Source: Trochalopteron elliotii
Lineage: Eukaryota > Chordata > Aves > Passeriformes > Leiothrichidae
NCBI GenBank assembly: GCA_024734555.1
Contig: JANPWX010000029.1
Span: 62,001 to 126,000 of the forward strand
Length of the DNA stretch: 64,000 nt
Direction: 5' to 3'
Shown here: piece by piece, positions 1 to 12,826 of the stretch
Position numbering within the stretch: the first letter of the stretch is position 1
Layout: each line of letters opens with the position of its first letter
Translations under genes and position numbers: made by a program
The notes under the pieces: model-generated
Database searches by the model: none
Told to the model about the DNA's origin: nothing
The model's input: only the letters and a program-made list of their open reading frames with translations

Positions 1-1840
1 CCATAGGCCCATCCAAACTGGCAGGATGACTTCACAGATGCTGATAAATTTATTTCATTAAACTGCTTTAAGGCATTTGAAGATGCTCTGAGTGGATTTT
101 GCACTTGCAGCACAGCTGTTACAGGCATCTCACCCAAAGACTAGAGATACTTCCCCTCAAAGAGCTGCAGATCAACCAACAAAGGGCACAGCTTTTCTGA
201 ATGTGCTGTCAAGGGAGCAAAGATGTGTTTGCTGAACTGTTTCTTCAGCCAAGGACATTTGAATGCAAACAGATACAATTAATTTCTTTTCAAGTGTCCT
301 TATATATGCAGTATTTGATCAGCCTGGAGTGGTACAAGCCTAAGGATCCAAACCAGCCCCAAGAAGTTAAATTTGTTTAGCAGTGATTTGCTGTTGGCTG
401 CCCAGCACAGTACCTTGGCTAGACTCCTTGTTTGATTTTACATGGATCATCTGATCAGCACCAGATCCCTGCAGTGCCTCCTAGGAAAAAATAATTCAGC
501 TGCTACAGAATTCATGAAAGTTACTTACAGACCACACATACTTGGAGATCCTATTCCACTACTGCCCTTAGCAGCAGAACCACACTTCAAAGAAATGGTT
601 TGTAAGATTTTAGGATGGCTTTTGCAGTGCTGCAAAACATTTTCTTAATTATATAAAAGAACTTGAAATTCATATTGAGGGTTTTCATAGATCTGCATGG
701 AACCACTGATCAGAAAAATTAAAGACACAAGTTACTTTTTATGTTCCTTTATTAGGCCTTAGTAGTGGCAGCAGAAATAACAATTAGATATTTAAGTAAC
801 TCAGTTCTGTGAGATATTTTTACCACATTATTCTAAACTGATAGAATTTATCTTTCAATACAGTCTTTCTTTTATTTTTCCTAAATATCATCCTTGCTTA
901 ATTGAAAAGTAAAAGACGTAAAAAGCAAGAATATTAATTTTGTTACAGCCTTAGGTTCAAAAAGAATAAGTAAGCTTCAAGAGATATAACCATGTACCTA
1001 GAGAAAAGCAGTTTTATCTGGCTACTGCAAGAAATAAATGGAAAGAAGTTTATAAATAAACATGATTCATTTATTTATAAATGTCTAGAGATAAGAAATA
1101 ATAATAATTCTCTGATGTAACAAAAGCTGACATATTTATTACTAAACATAATGTACTTAACAACAAGAGTTGTAAGACAACAGGCTGTTTTACTACTGCC
1201 TCTTAATGGGAATTACATGAATAATGAGTCTCAGGAGGCACTTACCAGTGATAAAGGTAAATATTGGCTCTAAAAAATGTCAGACAAGCTATTATATCTC
1301 TGTATTGCAAGCAAGCTACACTGATTATTAGCTATTATTTTGTTTTATTATATCTAGCATTTAATAGCTGGGAATGTATATTTAAAAGATAAAACTACTG
1401 ATAATATCTGAAAGCACAGTCACTACAAAAGCAAATAATCATCAGTTTCTTTTCACACCATAACTGTGGCTGGATGGAGTGCAAGAATAAAGGAAAACAA
1501 GCTTACATCAAGGTCAGTGCAGTGAAGGATCTTGAACAGAAACCAGCACAGAACACACAGAATTGCAACAAATCACATTAAAATCTCAGATGGAAAATAT
1601 AACTTGTGTCTACTACTACTGGCTTCTATATAGGAACAGAGAAGAACTTGCCTGAGATCTCAGCTCTGGTACTTGACCCATTAGAGAGTGTACTTTGCAT
1701 AGTTAGAATGGACACCCTGTTCCCATCAGTGCATGCAGAGAAAAATAACACAAAGGAACTTTGCCTGTACCACACCAGAGGGAATAATGGAAAGTAAGGA
1801 AGGTAAGGTAGTCAGAGTAGAAGCAGCTTAACAAAGGCTG
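1..1840. other. AT-rich intergenic DNA, no gene seen
   Basis: I see no exon, RNA gene or recognisable repeat here. The sequence is AT-rich with stop codons scattered in every frame. The few open frames (for example 442-648 and 1606-1797) are 60-70 codons, have no recognisable domain and no convincing splice signals, and are best read as chance ORFs. Confidence 0.6.
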
Positions 1841-2222
1841 AAGGAGGCTGGCAAGCAGCAAATGTGCATCAGTGTGAAGGGAGGAGGATATGACGTGGCA
1901 GCTGCTGATCCATGACTCCTGGATTCCATCTCCTGAGCCACCTGGACAATGTTCCCCTGCTCACTGCACTGCCTGGCAGCCCCTGACCCAAAGTGTGTCC
2001 CTGCAGGGGTGACCTGACACAGGGCAGGATTGTGCCTGCCACAGATTTCTGGGGAAAATCCTCAGCCTTGGTGTGTGGCTGTCTCTGTCTGTGGGGTCCC
2101 CTCTGAAGGAACACTGTGACACCACTGAGCAATAAGGCTGAAAAGGACACAACATTGTCCTTGAGCACTCTTTGCTCCAAAGGGGAACAAATGGTTCTCA
2201 CAGGAAACATCATTCCTTATCT
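1841..2222. repeat. GC-richer segment, possible old LTR or other dispersed repeat
   Basis: This stretch stands out from its AT-rich flanks by being GC-richer and rich in CTG/CAG, CCTG and TGTG words. On the minus strand it is open for 114 codons (1869-2213) and overlaps two other open frames, which is typical of LTR-like or other non-coding repeat DNA and not of a gene. I could not match it to a named family and found no clear TG...CA ends, TATA box or target duplication. It could also be unique GC-rich DNA. Confidence 0.25.
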
Positions 2223-4520
2223 CGGAATAATTCTTATTTAAAAGTATTAATTGTATTAATTTTATGATTTCCACAGTTAAACCAAAGTGTTTCAGAAAGG
2301 CCAAGAAACCATTAACATTGGATATATACCAACAGTTTTTTGTCCAAGAAACTCAGACTTCTGCAGGCAAAAACCAGGCAGACCAGACCACAACATGTTA
2401 GCTGCAACAACTGGTAACTCAGGATGTCTGAGATCTAGGAAACTGATCATCTGAACATGACTTTCAGTCCACTTCTGCACAGTCAAAAGAAAAATATTCA
2501 CCATGGTCACAGTATCATATTTTAGGCTTAGCCAGTATAAACCAAGGCTTAGCTATGGTTTAACTGTCCAAGGACTCAAATTACCAAGTCTTTTCCTGAG
2601 TGAACATGGATAAGTCACTTTTTCAGTAATGTGAAATGGTAATAAAAATGCTGAGCTGCTTATAGATGCTCATATTTCCCTCTTTAAACAAATGAGGTTT
2701 AAAAGGAAGAATTAGTTGCAGTTCATCGGATTTGAGAAAATCATGGAAGGATCTACTCACTTTGCTCTCCCAGGCTTCTTCAATGACCTTTATATTCTGC
2801 TGAGAAAAAATGTCAGGTATCAGCTAGGTATTACTGCTATTAGCTCTAAGAGCAGCTAGGATCTGCAGTGTGCAATTGGGACTTCTCAGCAGTGAATGCT
2901 GTACAAAGAGCTATGAGGCAGGTAATTAGAAAAAGGCAGCAACAGCTGGAAACCTCACCACAGTAATGGTAATATTCATGTACATCAGAAGTCTCTGAAA
3001 TGTGTTATTAATACCCCAAATTCTAGCCCATACTAGGCAATAGCATACAAGCACATTGTGGCTAAGTCAGTTTTAAAAGAGAATTCTAAATTAAACAGAA
3101 ATACCTTTTGCGGAAACCTTTTTCATCCCAGCATGTTTCTAGTGAAAAATGAAATACATTAAGATTTTTGAGATAGATGGTTCTCACACAGTTTATGGAA
3201 TTCTTAGCAGAAGCCTAAAATGTCTTGACAACACCTTTGAGTTTTGTGGTTGCAGGGTAGACACATTCCCTTTCTTGCAGGGATTTTCTTCATAAAGAAG
3301 AAAGTTTCCTAAGTTTGAGTGGTCTCTCTGTGGTGACTGATTCCCAGCTGTAACATATTTTAAAAGAACTGTCTTAACTCACTCTACCCATCAGTTCTAC
3401 TCTACAGTTGTCACATCTGATGTTCCAGAAATCACCAGTCTGATTTACACTTCTTTTGCCACTCATGTCACTGTTAGCCAGTGCAGAGCAACAGAGGTCA
3501 AGGGGCAGAGCTGTAAAAATATGCCAAGATGAGGAAAATCAATTCTGGAGCCCAAAAGGCAAAACTACTGATGCAGAAGATTACTAAATACAACCAGTTG
3601 CCTTATGGCTGTTGAATCTTCCAAGGAGGACACTGTGAGACTGCTGTTCAATAAATATGAAACACAGTCTAAGGTCGAGTCAGAAAAAATCAGATTTTTC
3701 TTTTTTCATTGCTCTTAATTACTGTTTGCTTGGGGGGGGAGGATGGTAGAGTGCTTATCTCTACAAAATACATTAAAAATATTTGTTTGGCTAACATAAC
3801 AGAAAGAGTGCAAAACCTGCTGACATTTAGAGAAATTTGCATCAGCTCTGGGATTCTGCCAAGTGCACAAAGTCATTGAGGAAAAATAACTATGTCTTAA
3901 ATATGTGTATTTAGAGCTTAAAATGTGGGATGATGATAAGGAACTCTCAACCCTAATGAAACAGTTCTAAACTTCTCATCAAATTATTAAAATGCTGTTA
4001 ATTTTTTTTTAATTTATAGACATATATATAATTTTTCTCCCCAAGTTCAAGTGATTCTCCTATTTGCCATAGCTTTAGTGTTAATTTGCACTTAAACTTT
4101 GATGTCTAGACACCTGCAACACAACACGATTCATGCACAGAATACCACACTACATAATTTCCTGATAAGGATGAACAGAACCGCAGAACCAGTTCCTCCT
4201 ACACTTTGTGGAAGCCAATGGAAAATTTGGGGTTTGACACTCACTTCAAGCTTTCTTTTTTACTTAAAGCCATATGTGTGCAACATAACCATGGTTTTAA
4301 ATGAGCCAGAGCAAGCTCCTCATGAGAGACCCCCAAAATTTTGTTCCGATTTCCCATGGAGATAATGGTGAGCTACTCAAATGTGTGAATGGCATTGATG
4401 CACGTAACCTGGACGTGAGATTCTGTCACTATGGAGACAGAGACAGGGACACAACATTAACACACCGAGTTCGTGCAGCAACAACGCTTCATTGTCCTGC
4501 AGCTCGTGTAGGGCTTCCAA
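2223..4520. other. AT-rich intergenic DNA, no gene seen
   Basis: No exon or known repeat is recognisable. There is a short G run near 3,730-3,740 and A/T runs near 4,000-4,030. An open frame from 4,099 to 4,365 overlaps a second one (4,301-4,657), but neither resembles a known protein. Confidence 0.55.
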
Positions 4521-4524
4521 ATTT

Positions 4525-4640
4525 CCTGTGCTACAGACGTGATTGGCCAGGGGCCTCAGCTCCGCCCACCTCACTGGCCAATGATGTGGGTGCTTCAAGG
4601 GGATTGGCTGAGCTCCTCTGGTTGGGTTTTAATCTGACCT
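4525..4640. promoter_or_regulatory. Cluster of CCAAT/ATTGG boxes with a GC box, promoter-like
   Basis: Within about 80 bases there are three NF-Y type sites: GATTGGCC (near 4,541), GGCCAATGA (near 4,575) and GGATTGGCT (near 4,600). A CTCCGCCCACC GC-box/CACCC-like site lies between the first two. This density of CCAAT boxes is typical of promoters and of retroviral U3 regions. I see no TATA box at the expected distance on either strand and no downstream exon. A decayed LTR promoter is the likeliest explanation; a real regulatory element cannot be excluded. Confidence 0.35.
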
Positions 4641-7600
4641 ATCATTATCATGTCTGAGGATTGTTTATTTCAAGCCAGGCTGGTCAAGCCGGGATCTGTT
4701 AATCCAAATTATCTGTGCAGCTATAGACCAGCCATATCTGTCACATGATTCTAAGTGGATATTTCAGTACGTACACAAAGGCAGAACTCTTCACTCATTT
4801 GCCACCTTTTTCTCTTCCTTTCTCCACAAATTCTTATTGTATGGGCGTAATTTACTTTAGTCTTGAAGTTTTCTACAAAGCTGTCTTTCAAGCTGTGTAT
4901 ACCCAGACAGAGTTCTCATGAGCTAGGAAAGTTAAGTTGGCCAAATGTGATGACTGAGCACATGATGGCCAGATCAATCTTTAACACAGTTAACCATGGA
5001 AATGTGGGTGCTTAAACCAGTTTGGGATCTTGGCCCATGTAAGCTGAAATGTATTGAATTTCACTCTTGACAGATCCTGTTAAAATGATAAATCATGGAA
5101 ATTCTGTTCTCAGTGGTACTAATGGAACATTTGAGATAGAATTTCCTTGCAGATTCCCTCAATTTTGTTAAATTTTCAATTGTGTGCTTTTGTTTCACTC
5201 TTGCTTTTGCCAAGCCAAGATATAGGGAAGAGACTCAGGAAAAAAGTGAGATGACAGGTTGTTCCATGCCACAAGGGACTGTGGGATTAAGAAACACAAC
5301 AAGCTTGTGGAAAGATTTTGTGGCTGCAGGCAACCTATGTCAGAATTAGAGAGCAGTAGTCCTGGGACAGCAGTGCCCCAAAGCTGTGACTTGTTACAAC
5401 TGTATATGGCCTAAATACCAACAAAAATTCCCCATTTAGTCATCTCCAATCAAGTCAAAGGAGACAATAAGACATACTAGGGAATAACTAAGTAGTTGCT
5501 GCATTCCAGTCCATTCTGAGACTCTTATCCTGAACTAAGACAGCCTTTGCATGTGATAAAAAATTAACTTCTGGAGCAAAAGTGTATTGTCACTCTCTGT
5601 AAGATGCTGAATCACCAAACTAGATCTTTTTCATGAATACAAACTCCCTTTTGTTTTTTAGATTTTTAAAATATAATTTTTCTCCATATGATAAATTGTA
5701 TTTGGACTCAACCAATGGAGAATGAGTTTGATCCTAGCAAATGTTAAAAAAATACTGGAATTTACTTGGGTTAGATGATACTTAATGAGCAGGTACTCAG
5801 CAGGTATAACATCAACCTTTGTGTAGTCCAATCTTAATGAATCAGTAGTGTACCATTTGAGAAACCTGAATTAGGAAGACAAATGTACAATTGCTCTAAA
5901 CAATTGGACTAAACTGTGTACAATCAAACCATATGATGTGCAAGACTGAGTTATCAGTACAAAAATAGCCTGGTAAATACTCAAACATAAATATTTTACT
6001 GCCTCTGCTCCATAAGGTTTTTTCTTTAAAAGATACATATATACTTTCTTTTGAGCTATATATTCTTGCTCTAAAAAAGATTTTGATGAGATGATGTTGG
6101 TATTTTATTTCTAAGTTAATAGGCAATATAAGATGCTATGAAAAAAAGTGCGTCTATATAGGATCACTAAAATGAAAGGTTGATAATGTAGCAATACTAA
6201 TATTGTGTTATCAAATGATTCACAAGAAATAGATAGCAGACCAATTAAATCCTGCTCAACTTCCATGAGTTAATAAAGCATATTATAAATGTTAGGTATA
6301 TTCTGCTATATAAAACATTCTCATATCTGCGGTCTGTCTTTTATTTTATACTGAATATATAAAAAATGTATTCTGTACAAAAGACAAAAAGAAAGAGGAA
6401 GAAAAAAGCAGCACAGATGATGGATTTCAGAAATTCAGCTGGAAAGCATTAAGAAGTAAAAAAGCCCTATGTGCAATACAAGGAAGATTCAAAGAAGTTA
6501 CAGCCGAAAAAATAAGAGAGAATAAGCTTCCATCCACCACTAATGAGATTTGAGAATATTAATGTACATTCCAGTACTTTAGTTGTATTTGTATTTCTTC
6601 ATTTTTGTTAAGAAAGCAAGACCTAAGTAGTGATTTGACTTAGGACCCTCTCCAGCTACATTGTAAAATTTTGTTAGTGTAGTAATTGAGTAAATATAAA
6701 TATAAATATAAATAGAAATATAGAAACATAAATAGAAATATAAATAAATATAAATACAGTGGGATTTAATTCCTGATTAATTTGGAGAAAAGACATCCGA
6801 AAGAAAAAGAACAAGAAAAACATTCCTGCACCCTAATCAATATAATTGCCATGATAATTTCCTACCTGACCAAAATATCCAATGAGAAATTCAAGCCCTA
6901 ATTAGAAATATCAGTTTGAATCACTCAGGTCTAGACACACATTCAGAGCTGACAATTAGGAGGGTTTTATCTGTGAGCTTTTTGCACCTCAACACTGAAC
7001 AGAGATCTGAAAAATTTAATACAGTTTGCAGGTTGTATGGTGCTGAGTCATGTGTGGAAAAAAAAGTGTGCCAGAATCAGGCTGGGATAAAAGAAAAAGG
7101 CTTTTAATGAAGTAAAATGTTCAATTTTTAAAAAATAGAGGACTCCAGGGAGATCCAGTGGCCCTATTGACAGCATGGGTGGCAGTTTTTAGGCAAAACT
7201 ATCATCATAATCTCATGAGGTGATTAAAGACAAAGCCTCAATTAATAAGGATTCTTATAATGTGATTCGAAGTGGATTATAGTATCATTTGACTTCCTGG
7301 GCTTAGCAGATAAAAACAGCAGATGAGCGCAGGATCCTATTACCTAGCAATAACATAAAAACCTACAAGCCCAAACTGGGAAAATAAAACAGAAAAGCAA
7401 GCAGTAAAATTACTGACATGAGGTCTAGGCTTATGCTGCTGCAAACTGACCAGGGTAGGGATTTGGGAGCTGCTGCTGAAAATTTACAAATTCCAAACCA
7501 ATACAATGCAGCTATGAAGCAGGAAAATGAAAATTGGAATCAGAGCTCCAAAGAGACTGAAGTGGAAAATAAATACAATGGATTTGTGTTGGTATCTACT

Positions 7601-10594
7601 TTTTCATCTACAGTAATAGGATGTTAAATACAGAAATCCTGTTTAATTCTGGATGAGAAAACTGAGACAAAAAATGAGAAGTTGTGCCTCAGCAACACAA
7701 CTAATATACATCATATGACTTAATATAGATCAGAATGTTTTCTTAAAATATAATAAATTAAAAATTTAAAACTGTCTTTGATAGAATAGGAGAGATTAAA
7801 ATGTGTGCTATGAACAAGGAATGTGTGCGGTAGTTTGGACAACTATTCATAAAATGACATGCTACCTGTTTCATTAAGAAGCAGTAATCAAGCAAGTTGA
7901 CTAAACCAATTAATATCATGCAGCAAAGTCAAATTAATTGCCCTACCGGGATACCCTCTGTAAAGATAGAATTATTATTTGTCAGAAGAGCCAAATTCCC
8001 AATCCAAAGTGAGGAAATTAATCTGCTTCATCACCAAATCCTACTGACATGTCAAGTGTAAGCCTCCAGGGCTAATTGTCCATCACAGCACACAGTGATG
8101 AGAAGCACGTGAGCAGACCAGCCTGGGAGTCCTCTCTGTGTCATCTTGATTGATGACCAGTTCAAAGAGATATTTGTAAATGCTTATTTGGCCCCCCATG
8201 AGTTTCAGTCACCACAACAGACAGCTCAGAGTCCCAGACAATACTGTGGCTTCCTTGAAAAACCAATTTTATATAAATGAGAGCTCTCCAGAAAATGACT
8301 ATTAGCAAAGGAAGAGAAAGGAAGGTTGGTAAGGGAGCCAGACACACAGATAAGAGCAGATTAATATCAGAAAGAGAGGTTATTCCAAGTTTTGTCCAGT
8401 GTCACTTCTATACTATGCTGCATCTCCATCCCACTCAGGATATAAAAATTATATCTTCGACTCTTTCCCCCTCCCAACCACCCTGCCACATCCACCCCAT
8501 CCCAATCACTGATTATTTTCATGTCCTTTCAGACACTGAAAGATGCTGAGACAACAGATTGGAGGTGGCTCTCTTTCCAGCTCTGCTGGAACCATCATCC
8601 AAAGATTTGAGAGAGATTGGATATAACCTCTTTATAAAATTAATCTCCATCCCCGACAGACCTTGCCACTCCAACACAAAATCAGTCTCTTCTGAACCCC
8701 CATGACAATCAAAGTGCTACAGCCCTTGTTATAAACAGATTTAAGTGATCTTAGCCCACGTGTTCCATCACTCTGCCAGACAATCTTACTATCACAAAAG
8801 GATTAGCATAAATGACCTGGAAAATTCTGTTAACCCACAATGGCTCCAGAACAGTTACAGTGCAGGACATCTTAAAGTAGTTATTTCTGTCTTTAATACT
8901 TATTCATAAACCAAAAATCTGTACTTGGGAGAATTCTTTTATATACTTTTCTTTCTTTAGATCTTACCTTACAGAAAAACATTCTGAAAACAACAGACAC
9001 AGTCCTGAAAAAACTCCAAAACCCCAGAAGAAAAAAAACCCAAACCGAAACACATCTTTCCTTATTTTGACTTTAAGATACAAGAAGTCAAGGTTAGTTC
9101 TAAGGCATTTTGTTCAACATATAACTGAATCCAAACTCTTTGCACAGATACACTTCAATTAGCCTGTGGTTGACAGCTGTCAAACTGGTTCATAATCAGA
9201 TTCTTTATAGTAGATATTCAAAGAGACTAAAGAGAAAAAGTCATAGAAAATTGAATTTTGTTAATAATCAGACCAGTGTTAGCTCACTGAGATTTTGCTG
9301 TTGCACATGCTTCTTTATTCATTTTGGAGACAGGCATTTAAAGATATAGTCAGCTTTTCCACAGCACAGACCTCTGGTGAGGTTTATAGATGAATGAAGT
9401 CATCCATGAATGAAAAATAAAATGAGTTCACCTACACAGAATAACACACTTCATGAATATCTGTGCAATAGCTTAAACTAATGAACAAACATATGCAAAG
9501 AAAACAAGTATATGCAAATATGCAACAAGTATACGTGTAGTATAATTTTACAAACCATAAAAAGGGAACTTAATATTGGAAATGAACATTTCTAAAATTA
9601 AGAATGTCTTCCTCTGCCAGACTTATGATAATGTAATATTTTGTTTATTTAAACAGAGGGAAGTTAGTGGAAATGGCCACCTCTTCTTCCTGAATGCCTC
9701 ATAGTTAATAATTATTCATTCTCCCTGCCTTTATCATTATTCACATCATAAGCAGGGGCCATATGATGTTGTTCCAGGTACTATTCACACATGAGCTTAT
9801 GAAATTAGTGTGGTCTTACTGACTTTTCAAAGCAACTTTAAAGCTAGTTTTTCTCATCAGCTCTTTGACACACAAAAAAAGCACTCTTCTGTTTAAGGAT
9901 CAGTGTAGCTGGAAATCACCAAATGCATTTTCACACCTTCTCTCATTCCCTGCCTTCAACAAGGGTCTCACTAGAACAGTAAAGTTTAAATTGATATATT
10001 CTAGGAATTCTGTGCACTGAATTTAACCACCAGTGACTAGTGCAGAGAACCAGCTTGGTACTCAAAGGAAACAAAAGCAGCCATGAAGTGACAATTACAG
10101 ATAAGATCACATCATTTTGGACTGAGAACAATGGCACTAATTACCACTCTCTTTCCTTAAAAATTACCTCTGTGTTTCCTCTCTTGCATGTGTTCTCATG
10201 TGGACTAAAAAAAGAAACTTAATATTCTGGAATGTGACAACTAGACACAGTCTGGGAATGGCCTTGTCTTACTGTGCTGATTTCATTGTGCTCCTAATTG
10301 TAGCATCAGCGGTCATAATTAAAGTGTCACCAAGAAATTAAAAATGTTCCTACTCTGCAACATAAATAAAGCTCTGTTTATTCAACCAGGAGAAGGATTT
10401 GTGACACAAAATACCCTTCTACACTAATTTAATGAGCTCATTTTCTGGGGAGGATTAACTGATAAGATGTTTAGATGGAACTTAATTATTCTTCATGAGA
10501 TAAAGTACTAAATTAGGGTATACTGTGTGGATTAGTAAATAAGTAATTTATTTTTCTATAATTAAGACCCAAGTTCAAGCACCAAGTATGATGG
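4641..10594. other. AT-rich intergenic DNA with low-complexity patches, no gene seen
   Basis: About 6 kb of AT-rich sequence without a recognisable exon. The only structured part is the ATAAAT-rich microsatellite at 6,691-6,756, listed separately. Open frames here are all under 95 codons and unremarkable. Segments such as 8,100-8,160 and 8,440-8,520 are slightly richer in GC, but I cannot assign them. Confidence 0.55.
6691..6756. repeat. ATAAAT-type microsatellite, imperfect
   Basis: A run of TAAATA/TAAATATAAA units with a few G interruptions (AATAGAAATA). It is an ordinary AT-rich simple repeat with a unit of about six bases. Confidence 0.85.
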
Positions 10595-11124
10595 TGTGAG
10601 AAACGATGCTCACTTTTAAGATTTCAAAAGTTTATTAAACCTTAACAAAATACAACAAAAGACTGAATAAGGAAAAATTACAGCACTGGGAGCATGGAAC
10701 TAAACCACCATGGGCTCACCCACAAAATGGCTGCTCTGCCTTTTATACCCCAGTGGTGCATCAGGTGACCCTGGCCCCTCCCAAAGCCTGCCAATCAACT
10801 TTTCCTTGCTGTCCATTGGTGGAGACCATTGGTGGAGATTGCATTCTTGCCATTTGATTGGAGGAGAGGTGTTGCCAAGCCACGCCCCCAGTACCAAGCC
10901 TTCCCTCCCCCCACCTGCCCCATGCCAGGGCACAGGCACAGCCCTCCCTCCTCATGTCCCCACCACCAACGGTGTCCCTTGGCACCCGTACAGGGGAAAG
11001 GGGACTGTGGGGAGAACAGAGGACATCCAAACAATAAATCACAACAACATAAACATATGTCAATAAAACACCTCTTAACATACACATAACATTGATCCCT
11101 TATTTGTGAGAGCCAACCATCACA
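10595..11124 (-). mobile_element. Solo LTR of an endogenous retrovirus, antisense (LTR-1)
   Basis: Read on the minus strand, the element starts TGTGATGGTTGGCTC (plus end 11,124) and finishes in CA (plus start 10,595). It has the order of a retroviral LTR: a GC-rich U3 with ACCAATGG boxes, a TATAAAA box (plus 10,741-10,747) and an AATAAA polyadenylation signal (plus 10,631-10,636). Two perfect tandem copies of a 13-bp CCATTGG-containing unit lie at 10,813-10,825 and 10,826-10,838, which doubles an NF-Y site. No internal retroviral sequence adjoins either end, so it is a solo LTR. I did not find a convincing target-site duplication. It shares its start motif and TATA context with the LTR at 26.35-27.14 kb, so the two belong to one broad family. 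The several overlapping open frames here are by-products of GC-rich LTR sequence. Confidence 0.75.
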
Positions 11125-11880
11125 GCACTTATCTATAAGAGATGGGTTGTGCTATCAAGAGGCTGTATGCTACATTTTCCCAACATTCTTGAGTTTCAGC
11201 ACGTTAACTATCCAGAATTGAAGGGCATTTAAAAATAAGATACAGTGAGAAAATCAGTGGGGGAAAAAAAAGCTACAAGCTTTCATGATAAATATTTACA
11301 TATGAAGTGCGTTTTGTATTCAGATTTCAGAAGCATTTGAACTATAGAGCCCAACTATTTTCAGAATCACTAGATGACAAATTGAGTCTTTTATGTCTGT
11401 TCTATTGTTTATGTGAGGTTTTTATAGAGTGGTAAGTATGAATTAGCTATATCTATATAATCTCAGAAAGATTGTTAACACAGATTGTGTAGTTATGCAG
11501 ACACTTAATACCCCAACAGCATTGTATACGATCATTCAGTACTCCATCATGAGGATAGAAGCCGTAGACAAAAATCTGGAGATTTTTCCATGGTTTTCTT
11601 GCTGTGATTTTTGAGTCTGAAGTTTCACAAAATGCTTCAGATCAGTGAAAGCTCTTGTTTCAGGTAAATTACCTAAACCTGAAGATATTCAGCATGTTTA
11701 AGCTGCACATCAGTAGCTGGGATACAAAAACCATAGAACCACATGACAAACACCAAACCACTGTTGGAGTTTTGTGAGTTCTCCTTTGGTTTGTTTGTTT
11801 TTTTTTCTCTCTTAAGGAATTTCCCCCCATACGTATTGCTAAGAGACAGTAACTACCAGATACTCAAGAGAGACAAAAGT
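11125..11880. other. AT-rich spacer between two LTRs
   Basis: No gene or named repeat is seen between the antisense LTR and the next LTR. A T-rich run (near 11,796-11,810) is the only local feature. Confidence 0.5.
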
Positions 11881-12826
11881 TGTCACATCTTAGGGGAGGG
11901 GTGCAGCTGGCTGCGCTCTTTTTACCTGGGGTTTTCCATGTAGGGCAGAGATACAGCGAGATTTGGGACTGGGAAAATGGGGTTGGCCCTCCTGTGCTCT
12001 CGGCACTCAGAGGGGAGAGAGGCTGCGCTGCTGTGGGGAAAATTCACCATCACTGCGGGGTTCCATCTTCTGCTGCTTTTCTTCTGCTGTGAGTGGAGCT
12101 CTGCTTGTAAGAACAGCCATTGCACTTTTTTTTCACCATCTGCTCAGGTGCCTCAGGGCAAAAGCCCGAAGTCTAGAGCCCGCCTTTCCCTGCCCTGCTC
12201 AGAGCTGGCCATTGCTGCCCTGTCCCCGCCATTCCTTCAGCCCTGCTCCGAGCTTTCACCGCGCTGTAGCCCCGCACTCCCTTTCTGCTGAGACATCCTG
12301 TGGTTCCAGCCACAGCTCTGGAGCTCCTGACACATCTTGTCTACCACCTCAGGATTTCTGCTCATTCCTGCCAGCCCAGCTTGGTGCTCCTCAGGATCCT
12401 GCAGGGGCACTGAGATCGGCTGTCTTAGGGTTTGTGAAGGCCTCTCCTCCACTCCTTCCCGTCTGGGCTGGGCCGCCATCACTGCGTGCTCCCTGAGCCA
12501 CAGCGCCCCCTGCAGCCACGGGGGAATCATCGCATCTCCCCCGACTGGCCGGGAGCCACCAGCGCCCCTGCTGGCTGTGCCTGGAACTGCACCAAAGGGG
12601 AACGTGCCCGTGGGGTCACGGGGTTTGTGGCTCTGCTCGGTGTTAATGCTGAAGTTGTTGTTTTTTTGCCTAGTTATACATACTAGTAAAGAACTGTTAT
12701 TCCTATCCTCATATCTTTGCCTGAAAGCCCCTTAATTTCAAAATTTTAACAATTTGGAGGAAAGGGGTTACATTTTTGAGTCCAAGGGAGGCTCCTTAGC
12801 AGACATCTGTCTTTCAAACCAAGACA
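11881..12826. mobile_element. Long passerine-type ERV LTR, orientation uncertain
   Basis: The right third (about 12,490-12,826) closely matches a dispersed LTR family I remember from songbird genomes. It shows the CTGCAGCCACGGGGG segment, the GGGAACGTG...GGGTTTGTGGCT segment, the AGTAAAGAACTGTTATTCCTAT segment and the terminal GTCTTTCAAACCAAGACA end. On the minus strand the terminus reads TGTCTTGGTTTGAAAGAC, a typical LTR start. The left end TGTCACATCTTAGG at 11,881 is inferred from the TG dinucleotide and the onset of GC-rich sequence, and may be off. No target duplication is obvious. Overlapping open frames of up to 177 codons (11,963-12,496) have no recognisable protein features and reflect GC-rich repeat DNA. 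Confidence 0.7.

Noticed and set aside
11963..12735. Overlapping open frames of 132-177 codons
   Set aside because: They lie in the GC-rich LTR in several frames at once and show no domain.
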